A stretch of 5,088 nucleotides of DNA, from the NCBI GenBank assembly GCA_019408975.1, contig DXVA01000328.1, positions 1 to 5,088 of the forward strand, written 5' to 3'. The translations under genes and the position numbers were made by a program. Origin of the DNA: Lentisphaeria bacterium. Lineage in GTDB: Bacteria; Verrucomicrobiota; Lentisphaeria; Victivallales; UBA1829. Position 1 is the stretch's first letter; each line of letters begins with the position of its first letter. Positions 1-5,088 of this stretch are shown one piece after another. The notes under the pieces are model-generated. The model saw only the letters and a list, made by a program, of their open reading frames with translations. It was not told the origin of the DNA and ran no database searches.

Positions 1-2259
1 TTTGAAGTATTTGATTGTCTGGCAAAACAACTGGTCAGCCGCAGCAACCGGATCGTCCGGCAGAAAATCTGTCAGTTTGCCGTCGCTTCCGATCAGTATT
101 TTGCGCGGTGTCCTGAAGTATTCCGGGTCGAGATACTCAAGATTCAACAGATTGGCATGATTTTTCAAGGCTGTATCATAGTAAGGTGTCAGCCGTGAAA
201 AATCAAACTCATATCCGTCATTTGTCTTCCGGACACGGAGCAGTGAGCGGAACATATTGTCACGGATACCCGTTGCAAAATGGTATTTTCCCATGACCTC
301 CATGATCTGTTCAAAACGCCGGGGGCTGAAATCCCCGTAAAAGGTCTGGATGCGGGTGCCGTGAAACCAGATGTTCATGCCCAGGCTCTTTTTTTCCGGC
401 AGGGAAAACGGATAAACCCGGACATTCAGTGCTATTTCATGCGTTTCGCTGCCGGTTTTGAATGTCACTTTTCCCTTGTAGTTGCCGGGAGTCTGGTTCT
501 TTTCCGTTTTCAAGGTCAGCATGACAGGCTGTAGTTTTCCTTTTGCCGGCGGCAATACCGCAGATCCGGGATAGAGCACGTCCGGCCAGTAGCCTGTATG
601 CGTGTGGTGCCCACTGTCTCCGATATTGACATAGCCTACCGTGTTGAAGAACAATTGTGCGGCATCAATCACCGTTCCGTTCTCATTTTTCAGATCGGAA
701 CATGTCATTTCAATTTTTTCAGGTTTCCCATTCAGGTAAAAAATGACAAACTGCGCCGATTCATATTCATTTCCGGCAACATTGAGAGAAACGGAGTCCG
801 TAAAGCTGCCGGAGAAAGGCAGATCGCGAAATACTTTGTCGCTGGAATTCACCGTTCCTATGGCGATGGAGGCATTTTTCCTGCCTTTTTCCAGATTCCA
901 TAAACAAGGATGCACATAAGTGGAGATATGAAACTCCAGTCCATCCAGCAGAGCCTCGACCTGTCTGAGAGCCTCGACTTTTTTTTCCGGTTTCTCCTCG
1001 GCGTTCGATGCAGCTTTCAAGAGACTCTCTGTTTTAGAAAGCTGTTCTTTCACATCTTTGCCGATCTTAAAATTTTTTGAAGAGGCCTTCTGCAATACAG
1101 ATTTCAATGAATTTACCTTTTCCGTATTTTTCTTCAGCCCGTCTTTGATATCATAGAGTTGGTCAATGACATATCCGCGACAGATATTGTGTTTCATTCT
1201 CAACCAGTCAATGTTAAGGGACAATACCTTTTCCCCGCCGTTGTCCAGATTGTATTCCAGGGTCACTGGAATTTTTTCTCCTGCCTTCAGCTCATATTGC
1301 TGATCCATTACCTTTTCTTCCCTGACAGGTTTGAGCCAGGAACGCCGGCGCAGCTGTTCCCGACGCTTTTCCGGGTCCGTTTCATCTTCCGTCAGCGTTG
1401 CTACGACGCGAAGTTTCGCCGGACGCTGCGAAGTATTTCTGATGGTGAAGCCGTAAATGTTTTTCCCGTTGCGGAAGCGCTGTATTTCCGGCTTTCCGAT
1501 CTGCATGTCGCCGTAAGGCATACCGGCAAATTCACATGGCATGAACTCGCTGTGGAAACCGTGCGAACCGGGAGCCCAGCTTGTCACTTCTGCAGAAGTG
1601 GAACTGACGCGCCCCAGATTCATTCTGATCGTATCGCCTTTTGAAGGGGTGCTGCTCAAAAGCCCGGGCTCCGACTCGGCGAACATCTTGAATGGAATCT
1701 TTACTTCCGCATACCATGCCTTGTCGTCTTTTGAAGTTCTGACCTGCCAGTTGCCGTTCCAGGTGTTGTCACGCTGAAACTTGCCGGGTGCCGACAGAAG
1801 ATTTCTGGCATCCTCCTTCGCGCCGGATGGAACAATCCGCAGATGATAATAGATTTTGTCCGATCCGGGTTGGAAGAGCATGATTTCCAGACAATCGTCA
1901 TTGCCTGCAATCGGCACGTCGACCGTCTGCCCGGCAGGGAGCCCCGTAATGATTTTCCCGATATTTCCGTCCTTGCAGGTGAAGCCCAGATAAATGGCGT
2001 CGACGTCGTAGAAAATCTTGACGGAAGTCTGGTTCATAACAGTTTTTGATGAAGTTTTGCCGTTGAATGCTGTAACGACGAAATCCGGAATCCGGGCAGC
2101 CTTTTCCCAGACTTTGTCATTCAGTTTCCCGTCCAGTTTATATCCCGTGGAAGCGGTTTCCACACGGGGAACAACAAAATTCTTCCCCACCGTTCCCTGT
2201 TCTGCGGCAAATGCCGCAAGCGGCAAGCACAGCAATGCACTCTGCAACGCTTTTTTCAT
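1..2259 (-). CDS. Secreted CBM9-like / GH123-like (DUF4091-type) glycosidase, C-terminus off the window
   Basis: The frame is open from the ATG at 2259 to the left edge (753 codons, no stop), so the gene is cut at its 3' end. Residues 1-18 are a type I signal peptide (MKK, hydrophobic core, AFA/AE), so the product is exported. Residues about 36-245 resemble a CBM9/DOMON-like beta-sandwich: YKLDGKLNDKVWEKA, an IFYDVDAIYLGF strand, DDCLEIML, WYAEVKIPF and GDTIRMNLGRV. Residues about 360-445 are Lys/Glu-rich and helical, probably a coiled-coil linker. Residues about 485-620 match the N-terminal beta domain of GH123/DUF4091 proteins (GNEYESAQFVIF, SDLKNENGTVIDAA, GYWPDVLYPG, TPGNYKGKVTF, VRVYPFSLPEKKSL). 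A barrel-like catalytic region begins at about 627. The GH123 catalytic Asp-Glu pair would lie beyond the edge, so activity (perhaps beta-N-acetylgalactosaminidase-like) is unproven. It is the last visible gene of the probable HAD-pilin-glycosidase operon, 44 bp after the pilin stop. Family assignment is from recognition. Confidence 0.85.
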   Translation of the reverse strand, partial: MKKALQSALLCLPLAAFAAEQGTVGKNFVVPRVETASTGYKLDGKLNDKVWEKAARIPDFVVTAFNGKTSSKTVMNQTSVKIFYDVDAIYLGFTCKDGNIGKIITGLPAGQTVDVPIAGNDDCLEIMLFQPGSDKIYYHLRIVPSGAKEDARNLLSAPGKFQRDNTWNGNWQVRTSKDDKAWYAEVKIPFKMFAESEPGLLSSTPSKGDTIRMNLGRVSSTSAEVTSWAPGSHGFHSEFMPCEFAGMPYGDMQIGKPEIQRFRNGKNIYGFTIRNTSQRPAKLRVVATLTEDETDPEKRREQLRRRSWLKPVREEKVMDQQYELKAGEKIPVTLEYNLDNGGEKVLSLNIDWLRMKHNICRGYVIDQLYDIKDGLKKNTEKVNSLKSVLQKASSKNFKIGKDVKEQLSKTESLLKAASNAEEKPEKKVEALRQVEALLDGLEFHISTYVHPCLWNLEKGRKNASIAIGTVNSSDKVFRDLPFSGSFTDSVSLNVAGNEYESAQFVIFYLNGKPEKIEMTCSDLKNENGTVIDAAQLFFNTVGYVNIGDSGHHTHTGYWPDVLYPGSAVLPPAKGKLQPVMLTLKTEKNQTPGNYKGKVTFKTGSETHEIALNVRVYPFSLPEKKSLGMNIWFHGTRIQTFYGDFSPRRFEQIMEVMGKYHFATGIRDNMFRSLLRVRKTNDGYEFDFSRLTPYYDTALKNHANLLNLEYLDPEYFRTPRKILIGSDGKLTDFLPDDPVAAADQLFCQTIKYFK

Positions 2260-2264
2260 GAGTT

Positions 2265-2270
2265 CCTCCT
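2265..2270 (-). promoter_or_regulatory. Shine-Dalgarno site of the glycosidase gene
   Basis: On the minus strand AGGAGG lies 5 nt before the ATG at 2259. This fixes the start and gives a signal peptide directly after it. It is the strongest ribosome binding site in the window, suggesting efficient translation of the exported enzyme. Confidence 0.85.
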
Positions 2271-2303
2271 CTTTTTGAGTAATTCAGCTAAAAAGATAAC
2301 CAT

Positions 2304-2999
2304 TCAGTATGGAAACTGCGGCGGCTTTGCACTCGTTTCCCAAGGACGGACTAAAGCCAGAAACATACGGTCATTGTGTGTATCAAGCAGTTCGGTCTTT
2401 TTCACTGTCAGCACACGGCCGTCCGCAGTAAGTGTATTCATCTTATTCATATGCAGGAAACGGAATGATGTCGTTACCGGGTCTGTTTTCAAATGATCAT
2501 ACTGGAATCCGTCCGGTGCATATCTGTGTTCCGCAATCAGCAGTTTATAGGAAGGTTTTTCGATTCTGCTGAGTTTCAGTCCGCCGGGATATTTCGTCCA
2601 GTCGAAGGCATATCCCATGAAACAGTTTCTGTTTACGGCATAACATCCGTATCTGAAATTTCCAGTGGCAACCATGGAATCATCGGAAGCAAAGGATTTG
2701 CAGATCACAAGTTTCGGGGTTCCTATATACTGCCAGGCGGGACCGTCTTTTTCATACCATGTCTTGCCGGAGCCGGCAGAACTGTTTCCCACGCTGACAT
2801 CATCTCTTTGAGGAAAACAGTAGTCCTGAAAATCTGAAGCATATTGATTGACGACAAGATTCAGCTGGCGCACATTGTTCAGGCAGAAAGTTCTCAACGC
2901 GGCACCTTTCGCCTTGTTCAGGGCGGGAAGCAGCATCGCCGCAAGAATGGAGATGATCGCTATTACGATAAGGAGCTCTATCAGGGTGAAAATTTTCAT
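2304..2999 (-). CDS. Prepilin-type (type II/IV pseudopilin-like) protein, core gene
   Basis: This 231-residue protein begins MKIFTLIELLIVIAIISILAA, a class III prepilin signal with Phe4 as mature position 1 and Glu8 as the conserved Glu5. The same hydrophobic helix anchors it in the membrane before assembly. It continues LLPALNKAKGAALRTFCLNNVRQL, then an exported C-terminal domain ending in FLHMNKMNTLTADGRV (His183, Asp193, Gly194), a variant of the H-X9-DG motif of planctomycete/lentisphaerote pilin-like proteins. I chose the ATG at 2999 because prepilin leaders are short and AGGG lies 5 nt upstream. The same frame is open to another ATG at 3320 with a better AAGGTG site, which would give 338 residues and 107 residues of low-complexity leader. 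That longer model is possible and is probably what automatic callers report. The usual Gly before the cleavage site is Ile here. The specific role is unknown; secretion or surface organisation of the neighbouring hydrolase is inference. Confidence 0.85.
   Translation of the reverse strand: MKIFTLIELLIVIAIISILAAMLLPALNKAKGAALRTFCLNNVRQLNLVVNQYASDFQDYCFPQRDDVSVGNSSAGSGKTWYEKDGPAWQYIGTPKLVICKSFASDDSMVATGNFRYGCYAVNRNCFMGYAFDWTKYPGGLKLSRIEKPSYKLLIAEHRYAPDGFQYDHLKTDPVTTSFRFLHMNKMNTLTADGRVLTVKKTELLDTHNDRMFLALVRPWETSAKPPQFPY
2968..2994 (-). repeat. 27-bp direct repeat, copy B (functional pilin signal)
   Basis: This copy encodes IFTLIELL and the first two bases of the next codon (Ile) in the core pilin. 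It is identical over all 27 bases to 3187-3213. After this copy (minus-strand direction) the sequence continues into the normal pilin helix IVIAIIS. The copies are 219 bp apart, exactly 73 codons, so the reading frame is kept. Confidence 0.9.
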
Positions 3000-3009
3000 T
3001 TTCACCCTG
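2982..3009 (-). promoter_or_regulatory. Hairpin over the pilin ribosome binding site and start codon
   Basis: On the minus strand, arms CAGGGTGAAAAT and ATTTTCACCCTG pair perfectly over 12 bp around a GAAA (GNRA-type) loop. The AGGG ribosome binding site lies in the 5' arm and the ATG at 2999 spans the stem-loop junction. In mRNA this fold would hide the start site of the core pilin. The 3' arm is coding (IFTL) and belongs to the 27-bp repeat. The pairing is plain in the sequence; the control of translation is inference. Confidence 0.65.
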
Positions 3010-3062
3010 GAAGTAAGAACAGAAGAACAGGGAACACGAAAGGAAGAAGTAGGGAAACATTT

Positions 3063-3094
3063 GAACAATCGAACAATCGAACAATTCAACAATT
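3063..3094. repeat. 8-bp tandem repeat, four units
   Basis: On the plus strand the units are GAACAATC, GAACAATC, GAACAATT and CAACAATT. Because 8 is not a multiple of 3, gain or loss of one unit would shift the frame of the leader extension and separate the ATG at 3320 from the pilin. The array lies in a purine-rich plus-strand tract (about 3010-3125). It is translated as NCSIVRLF in the extended pilin frame. Confidence 0.75.
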
Positions 3095-3118
3095 GAATGA
3101 AGAAAGAAGAAATAAGAT

Positions 3119-3152
3119 CAGGGGACTGGCAACGTTCTGCCCTGTCCTGCTG
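3119..3152. repeat. Bulged stem-loop inside the pilin leader
   Basis: On the plus strand the blocks CAG, GGAC and GGCA pair with TGCC, GTCC and CTG around the 6-nt loop ACGTTC. Small 1x2 internal loops separate the blocks, giving 11 base pairs. It lies between the two FTLIELL repeats. It may be a structural part of an inserted unit, but the stem is modest and chance is not excluded. Confidence 0.4.
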
Positions 3153-3186
3153 ACGGAATGAAATACCAATTTTACAACTTTTCCTC

Positions 3187-3213
3187 ATAAGGAGCTCTAT
3201 CAGGGTGAAAATT
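3187..3213 (-). repeat. 27-bp direct repeat, copy A (truncated pilin signal)
   Basis: This is the upstream copy of the FTLIELL-coding repeat. The sequence diverges from copy B immediately after the shared CTTAT, continuing as ATGAGGAAAAG. Codons equivalent to the GTG, ATG and AAA before copy B are CTG, ACA and AGA here, so this copy has no start codon of its own. That fits an older pilin 5' end displaced by an insertion or recombination at the motif. Confidence 0.9.
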
Positions 3214-3228
3214 CTTGTTTTCAGCCTG
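3201..3228 (-). repeat. Equivalent hairpin at repeat copy A
   Basis: Arms CAGGCTGAAAA and TTTTCACCCTG (minus strand) pair over 11 positions with one C-C mismatch and a 6-nt loop. It sits in the same position relative to repeat A as the 12-bp hairpin does to repeat B. A second inverted repeat, ATTCTTGTT/AACAAGAAT at 3211-3240 (9 bp, perfect), overlaps it, so only one of the two can form at a time. Confidence 0.6.
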
Positions 3229-3320
3229 CAGAACAAGAATATGGAACCGTGAACAGAGCAGACCGTCTTTCTGCTTTTTCTTATGCGAGATTCTTCCGGA
3301 TAGAACTCTTTTTGTTTCAT

Positions 3321-4016
3321 TTAAGCACCTTTTCTTATCATGCTGGTTAAAACTTCCAGAGAGTTTATGAAAAATCCTCCCTCCTTCTGAAGAATACTTT
3401 CTTTTTGATCCCTGCGGATGATGACTCCGTATCCAATGCCTGCTTTCAAGGCAGGACGCAAGTCATATTCCGGCTCGTCGCCGATCATCATCGTCATATC
3501 AGGCGGATAGCCGTATTTTTTAAGAATATTCGGGTAGTAGTTTTCGGAAAATTTGCCGAGCGGATCAAGAAATTCATTACCGGAATGGCAGCGGGTTATA
3601 AACTCACAACCGTTCCGGTCAGCGATCCCCCCGACGGCAAGTTTGGCAAGTCCTATAAACAGTGAATTTGTTGTTGCCATGCAGATGGGAATCTTTTTTT
3701 CTTTCATTGCCCGGAGAAATGCAACGGTATCGGCAGGGATGGATATATAATCTGCCAGGTCATTCTTCAATGATAGGAAATATCGTTCTTCATCAATCCC
3801 CAGGACAGGCAGGAATTTCGAAAGACAATGAAAGCCCGGGTCGCCGCAGGCACGAATTTTCCGTTCTGCTTCTTCCTCCTCAATGGAATACTGTTCCATA
3901 ACCAGTCTGACAAGATGTTCCAATGGAGTCAAAGCCATGGTTTTTCTTTTGCCGCCGACATCCGTCATGGTTCCGTCGACATCCATCAGAATGATATTTA
4001 CTTTCAGTCTTTTCAT
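3321..4016 (-). CDS. HAD-superfamily phosphatase (phosphoglycolate/sugar-phosphatase-like)
   Basis: This complete 231-residue cytoplasmic protein has all four HAD motifs. Motif I is DVDGTMTD (nucleophile Asp12, acid/base Asp14). Motif II is ICMATTNS (Thr115/116). The motif III lysine is probably Lys155 in LGKFSENYY. Motif IV is GDEPEYD (Asp180, Asp185), which binds magnesium. The helical stretch between motifs I and II (about 25-100) is a C1-type cap, which sets substrate choice. Family knowledge suggests hydrolysis of a small phosphate ester; the substrate cannot be read from sequence. The ATG at 4016 is the first possible start, with an in-frame TAA three codons upstream and only a weak ribosome binding site. 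The stop directly abuts the ATG at 3320 of the pilin leader. It is the first gene after the consensus promoter at 4074-4102, so it is probably strongly transcribed and cotranscribed with the pilin and glycosidase genes. Confidence 0.88.
   Translation of the reverse strand: MKRLKVNIILMDVDGTMTDVGGKRKTMALTPLEHLVRLVMEQYSIEEEEAERKIRACGDPGFHCLSKFLPVLGIDEERYFLSLKNDLADYISIPADTVAFLRAMKEKKIPICMATTNSLFIGLAKLAVGGIADRNGCEFITRCHSGNEFLDPLGKFSENYYPNILKKYGYPPDMTMMIGDEPEYDLRPALKAGIGYGVIIRRDQKESILQKEGGFFINSLEVLTSMIRKGA
3326..3331 (-). promoter_or_regulatory. Shine-Dalgarno-like site before the upstream pilin ATG
   Basis: AAGGTG at the end of the HAD gene lies 5 nt before the ATG at 3320. It supports real initiation there, coupled to HAD termination (TAAATG), and is the main argument for the 338-residue version of the pilin. 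Confidence 0.5.
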
Positions 4017-4073
4017 CCAGTTTTATTCTCTATGGTAATATTTTTATCTGATGTATATTTATGCAACACTATA

Positions 4074-4102
4074 ATTATATTCCAGGTTTTTCACTTTGTC
4101 AA
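4074..4102 (-). promoter_or_regulatory. Consensus sigma-70 promoter of the HAD-pilin-glycosidase operon
   Basis: On the minus strand TTGACA (4102-4097) is followed by exactly 17 bp and TATAAT (4079-4074), both perfect matches to the consensus. Transcription would start near 4067-4070, giving a leader of about 50 nt before the HAD start. AT-rich sequence upstream of -35 (AAAAAGATTTTCTTTTA) could act as an UP element. Just downstream, TGCATAAATATACA (4065-4052) is an imperfect palindrome that might be an operator for the neighbouring regulator; this is weak. A promoter this strong usually needs a repressor, which fits a LacI/GntR-type gene next door. Confidence 0.75.
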
Positions 4103-4121
4103 GGGGTAAAAGAAAATCTTT

Positions 4122-4145
4122 TTCCATATTTCCAAATTTCCAAAT
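4122..4145. repeat. Three 8-bp repeats upstream of the promoter
   Basis: On the plus strand TTCCATAT, TTCCAAAT and TTCCAAAT follow one another, 20-43 bp upstream of the -35 box. Next to them lie a run of ten T (4151-4160) and a GT tract (4161-4168). The unit length is the same as that of the array in the pilin leader, though the sequence differs. They may be regulator-binding repeats, variable tracts or dispersed minisatellite sequence. Confidence 0.65.
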
Positions 4146-4243
4146 TTGCGTTTTTTTTTTGTGTGTGTTCGGTGCTTCCGGCAGTATATTGAACTGAAAC
4201 AGCCTGAAATTTTCCGGGAGACATAGAATGAATAAGTATGAGC

Positions 4244-5088
4244 TCAATTTTTTTGATTCTTCCGCTCTTGAAACGGGATGGTCAGCCTCATGTCAAAACG
4301 TAATGTGTCTTTACTGTTGGCAATCAGCATGCGCAGGGCATTCCGCCCTAAAACAATACTGTCGCTTTCCACGTTTACCGCCGCAAGATTGAGATAACGG
4401 TCGTCATTGACTTCTTTGCCGTATCGGATGACAAATACATCCTCCGGACAGCGCATCCCGTGTTTATGAAGATACTCCATTGTTCCGATGAATGCAGGTT
4501 CAGTCAGCAAAACGCAATCAGGATGGAAAGAACTCATTTTTTCCATAGCTCTGTAACCATTTTCCTCGGGGTCGGTGATGTGCAGCAGGTTTTCAATCGC
4601 ATTGGAGTGGGACCGGCGGCATGCTACGGTGGCGGCAAAAAGCTCCATGGAGATCAGGCGTGTCGCCGAATTGGAAATGATGCCGATTCTCCGGCAGCCG
4701 TAATCTGTTGCCAATTCCAAAGACCGCTGTATCGCACGATGGTAATTGCTGGTGACGCATCCGAAGTCGCCGGAAAAATCATAACTGCCGACAACAATGA
4801 TGTTGCCATTGCATTTCATGGATACAGAATCCAGATATTCCTGGGAACAGCAGCCGGTAATGATTAATCCGTCTCCCGGCTGCGGACAGAACCATCTTTT
4901 GAAACTGGCCGGGTCTTTTTTCAGGCCGACAATTACACGCAATCCGAAACATTCCGCTTCAGACTCGATCCCTTCAAAAACATTAAAATAAAACGGATGG
5001 GAGAACTTCTCTCCGATCACGGCATACCAGACGCTGCCGACTTCGCGCGATGCAAAGCCTCTGTCAATTGCATCGCCCACATAAATTC
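4244..5088 (-). CDS. LacI-type sugar-sensing transcription regulator, N-terminus missing (probably GntR-HTH fusion)
   Basis: The frame is open through the right edge, so the 5' end and DNA-binding domain are absent. About 280 residues remain. The visible part is a periplasmic-binding-protein-like sensor: WYAVIGEKFSHPFYFNVFEGIESEAECFGLRVIV (first strand and helix), DGLIITGC, IIVVGSYDFSGDFGCVTSNYHRAIQRSLELATDYGCRRIGIIS (hinge and second subdomain), PDCVLLTE, CPEDVFVIRYG and the C-terminal RLTIPFQER. The first residues in the window, IYVG, match the end of a GntR winged helix (G-x-G-T/I-F/Y-V) better than a LacI helix-turn-helix, suggesting the GntR-LacI (AraR-like) architecture. The GTG at 5080 is probably just Val, not the start. 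The likely ligand is a sugar; which one is unknown. It lies 227 bp upstream of the HAD gene in the same direction and could repress the promoter at 4074-4102. No clear terminator follows its stop. Confidence 0.8.
   Translation of the reverse strand, partial: IYVGDAIDRGFASREVGSVWYAVIGEKFSHPFYFNVFEGIESEAECFGLRVIVGLKKDPASFKRWFCPQPGDGLIITGCCSQEYLDSVSMKCNGNIIVVGSYDFSGDFGCVTSNYHRAIQRSLELATDYGCRRIGIISNSATRLISMELFAATVACRRSHSNAIENLLHITDPEENGYRAMEKMSSFHPDCVLLTEPAFIGTMEYLHKHGMRCPEDVFVIRYGKEVNDDRYLNLAAVNVESDSIVLGRNALRMLIANSKDTLRFDMRLTIPFQERKNQKN

Larger units (their letters stand above)
3000..3320 (-). other. In-frame leader extension of the pilin gene, with a second FTLIELL motif
   Basis: This is the 107-codon open stretch between the ATG at 3320 and the core start at 2999. 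It begins MKQKEFYPEESRIRKSRK, reaches RIFTLIELL at residues 36-44, then departs into MRKSCKIGISFRQQDRAERC and a Cys/Ser/Phe-rich stretch (NCSIVRLFKCF, PCSSVLTSRV) before the true MKIFTLIELL. The composition does not look like a normal folded protein: the plus strand is purine-rich and contains an 8-bp tandem repeat. The first FTLIELL is followed by a charged sequence, not a membrane helix, so it cannot be a working prepilin signal. The ATG overlaps nothing but directly follows the HAD stop (TAAATG), so translation could be coupled. I read it as either an untranslated leader/inserted cassette or an abnormal N-terminal extension. The alternatives cannot be separated from sequence alone. Confidence 0.6.

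Noticed and set aside
1159..1644. 161-residue plus-strand ORF, and other plus-strand ORFs within 280-2496
   Set aside because: They are antisense to the continuous minus-strand glycosidase and pilin frames, lack family features and have no good ribosome binding sites.
3063..3094. CRISPR array
   Set aside because: The 8-bp units are contiguous without spacers and far too short for CRISPR repeats.
3119..3152. Integron attC site
   Set aside because: The stem has small internal loops, but the conserved end boxes (RYYYAAC/GTTRRRY) are not present and no integrase or cassette array is seen.
2968..3213. Diversity-generating retroelement or retron
   Set aside because: No reverse transcriptase, no template/variable repeat pair with adenine-specific differences, and the repeat is only 27 bp and identical.
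2968..3240. Insertion sequence or transposon
   Set aside because: No transposase and no terminal inverted repeats at the unit ends; 27 bp is long for a normal target duplication. A non-autonomous element is left open in the findings.
4151..4168. Intrinsic terminator of the regulator gene
   Set aside because: The T run is on the plus strand, so it would be an A run in the regulator transcript, and no GC-rich hairpin precedes it.
4059..4247. 62-residue minus-strand ORF overlapping the regulator stop (ATGA)
   Set aside because: It contains the consensus promoter and the 8-bp repeats, has no recognisable domain, and its composition reflects low-complexity intergenic DNA.

Overview
The window looks like a piece of a Lentisphaerota (Victivallis-type) or related PVC-group genome, probably from an animal gut or similar habitat. 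The main clue is a minus-strand prepilin-like protein with the FTLIELLIVIAII...LLPALNKAK N-terminus and a C-terminal H...ADGRV motif. That style is highly expanded in these bacteria. It sits beside a large secreted glycosidase-like protein and a sugar-type transcription regulator. Taxonomy is inferred from recognition, not from a search.

Every convincing gene is on the minus strand, read from right to left. (1) 5088-4244: the C-terminal sensor part of a LacI-like regulator. The residues entering the window (IYVG) suggest a GntR-type winged helix off the right edge. (2) 4243-4017: a 227-bp gap without a credible gene. It holds a consensus sigma-70 promoter (TTGACA, 17 bp, TATAAT), three 8-bp repeats just upstream, and an A10/AC tract on the minus strand. 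(3) 4016-3321: a complete HAD-superfamily phosphatase. (4) 3320-3000: an open leader region starting directly at the HAD stop codon (TAAATG). It carries an extra in-frame copy of the FTLIELL coding motif, hairpins and an 8-bp tandem repeat. (5) 2999-2304: the core prepilin/pseudopilin gene. (6) 2259-1: a large secreted protein running off the left edge. It has a signal peptide, a CBM9-like domain, a helical linker, a GH123/DUF4091-type beta domain and the start of a barrel-like catalytic region. This frame is open from its start at 2259 to the window edge, so a scan for complete ORFs misses it.

The three genes HAD, pseudopilin and glycosidase are closely spaced (0 and 44 bp) and probably form one operon from the promoter at 4074-4102. 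The upstream sugar-type regulator is a plausible controller. A reasonable reading is a carbohydrate-use module: a secreted enzyme attacks an amino-sugar-containing glycan, the pseudopilin takes part in secretion or surface display, and the HAD enzyme dephosphorylates a metabolite.

The most unusual part is the leader of the pilin gene. A 27-bp stretch encoding IFTLIELL occurs twice without mismatch, exactly 219 bp (73 codons) apart. Each copy is preceded by an inverted repeat that pairs with it. The downstream hairpin has a 12-bp stem and a GAAA loop, and it covers the Shine-Dalgarno sequence and start codon of the core gene. This could be a mobile or recombining leader cassette targeting pilin genes, a translational switch, or both.
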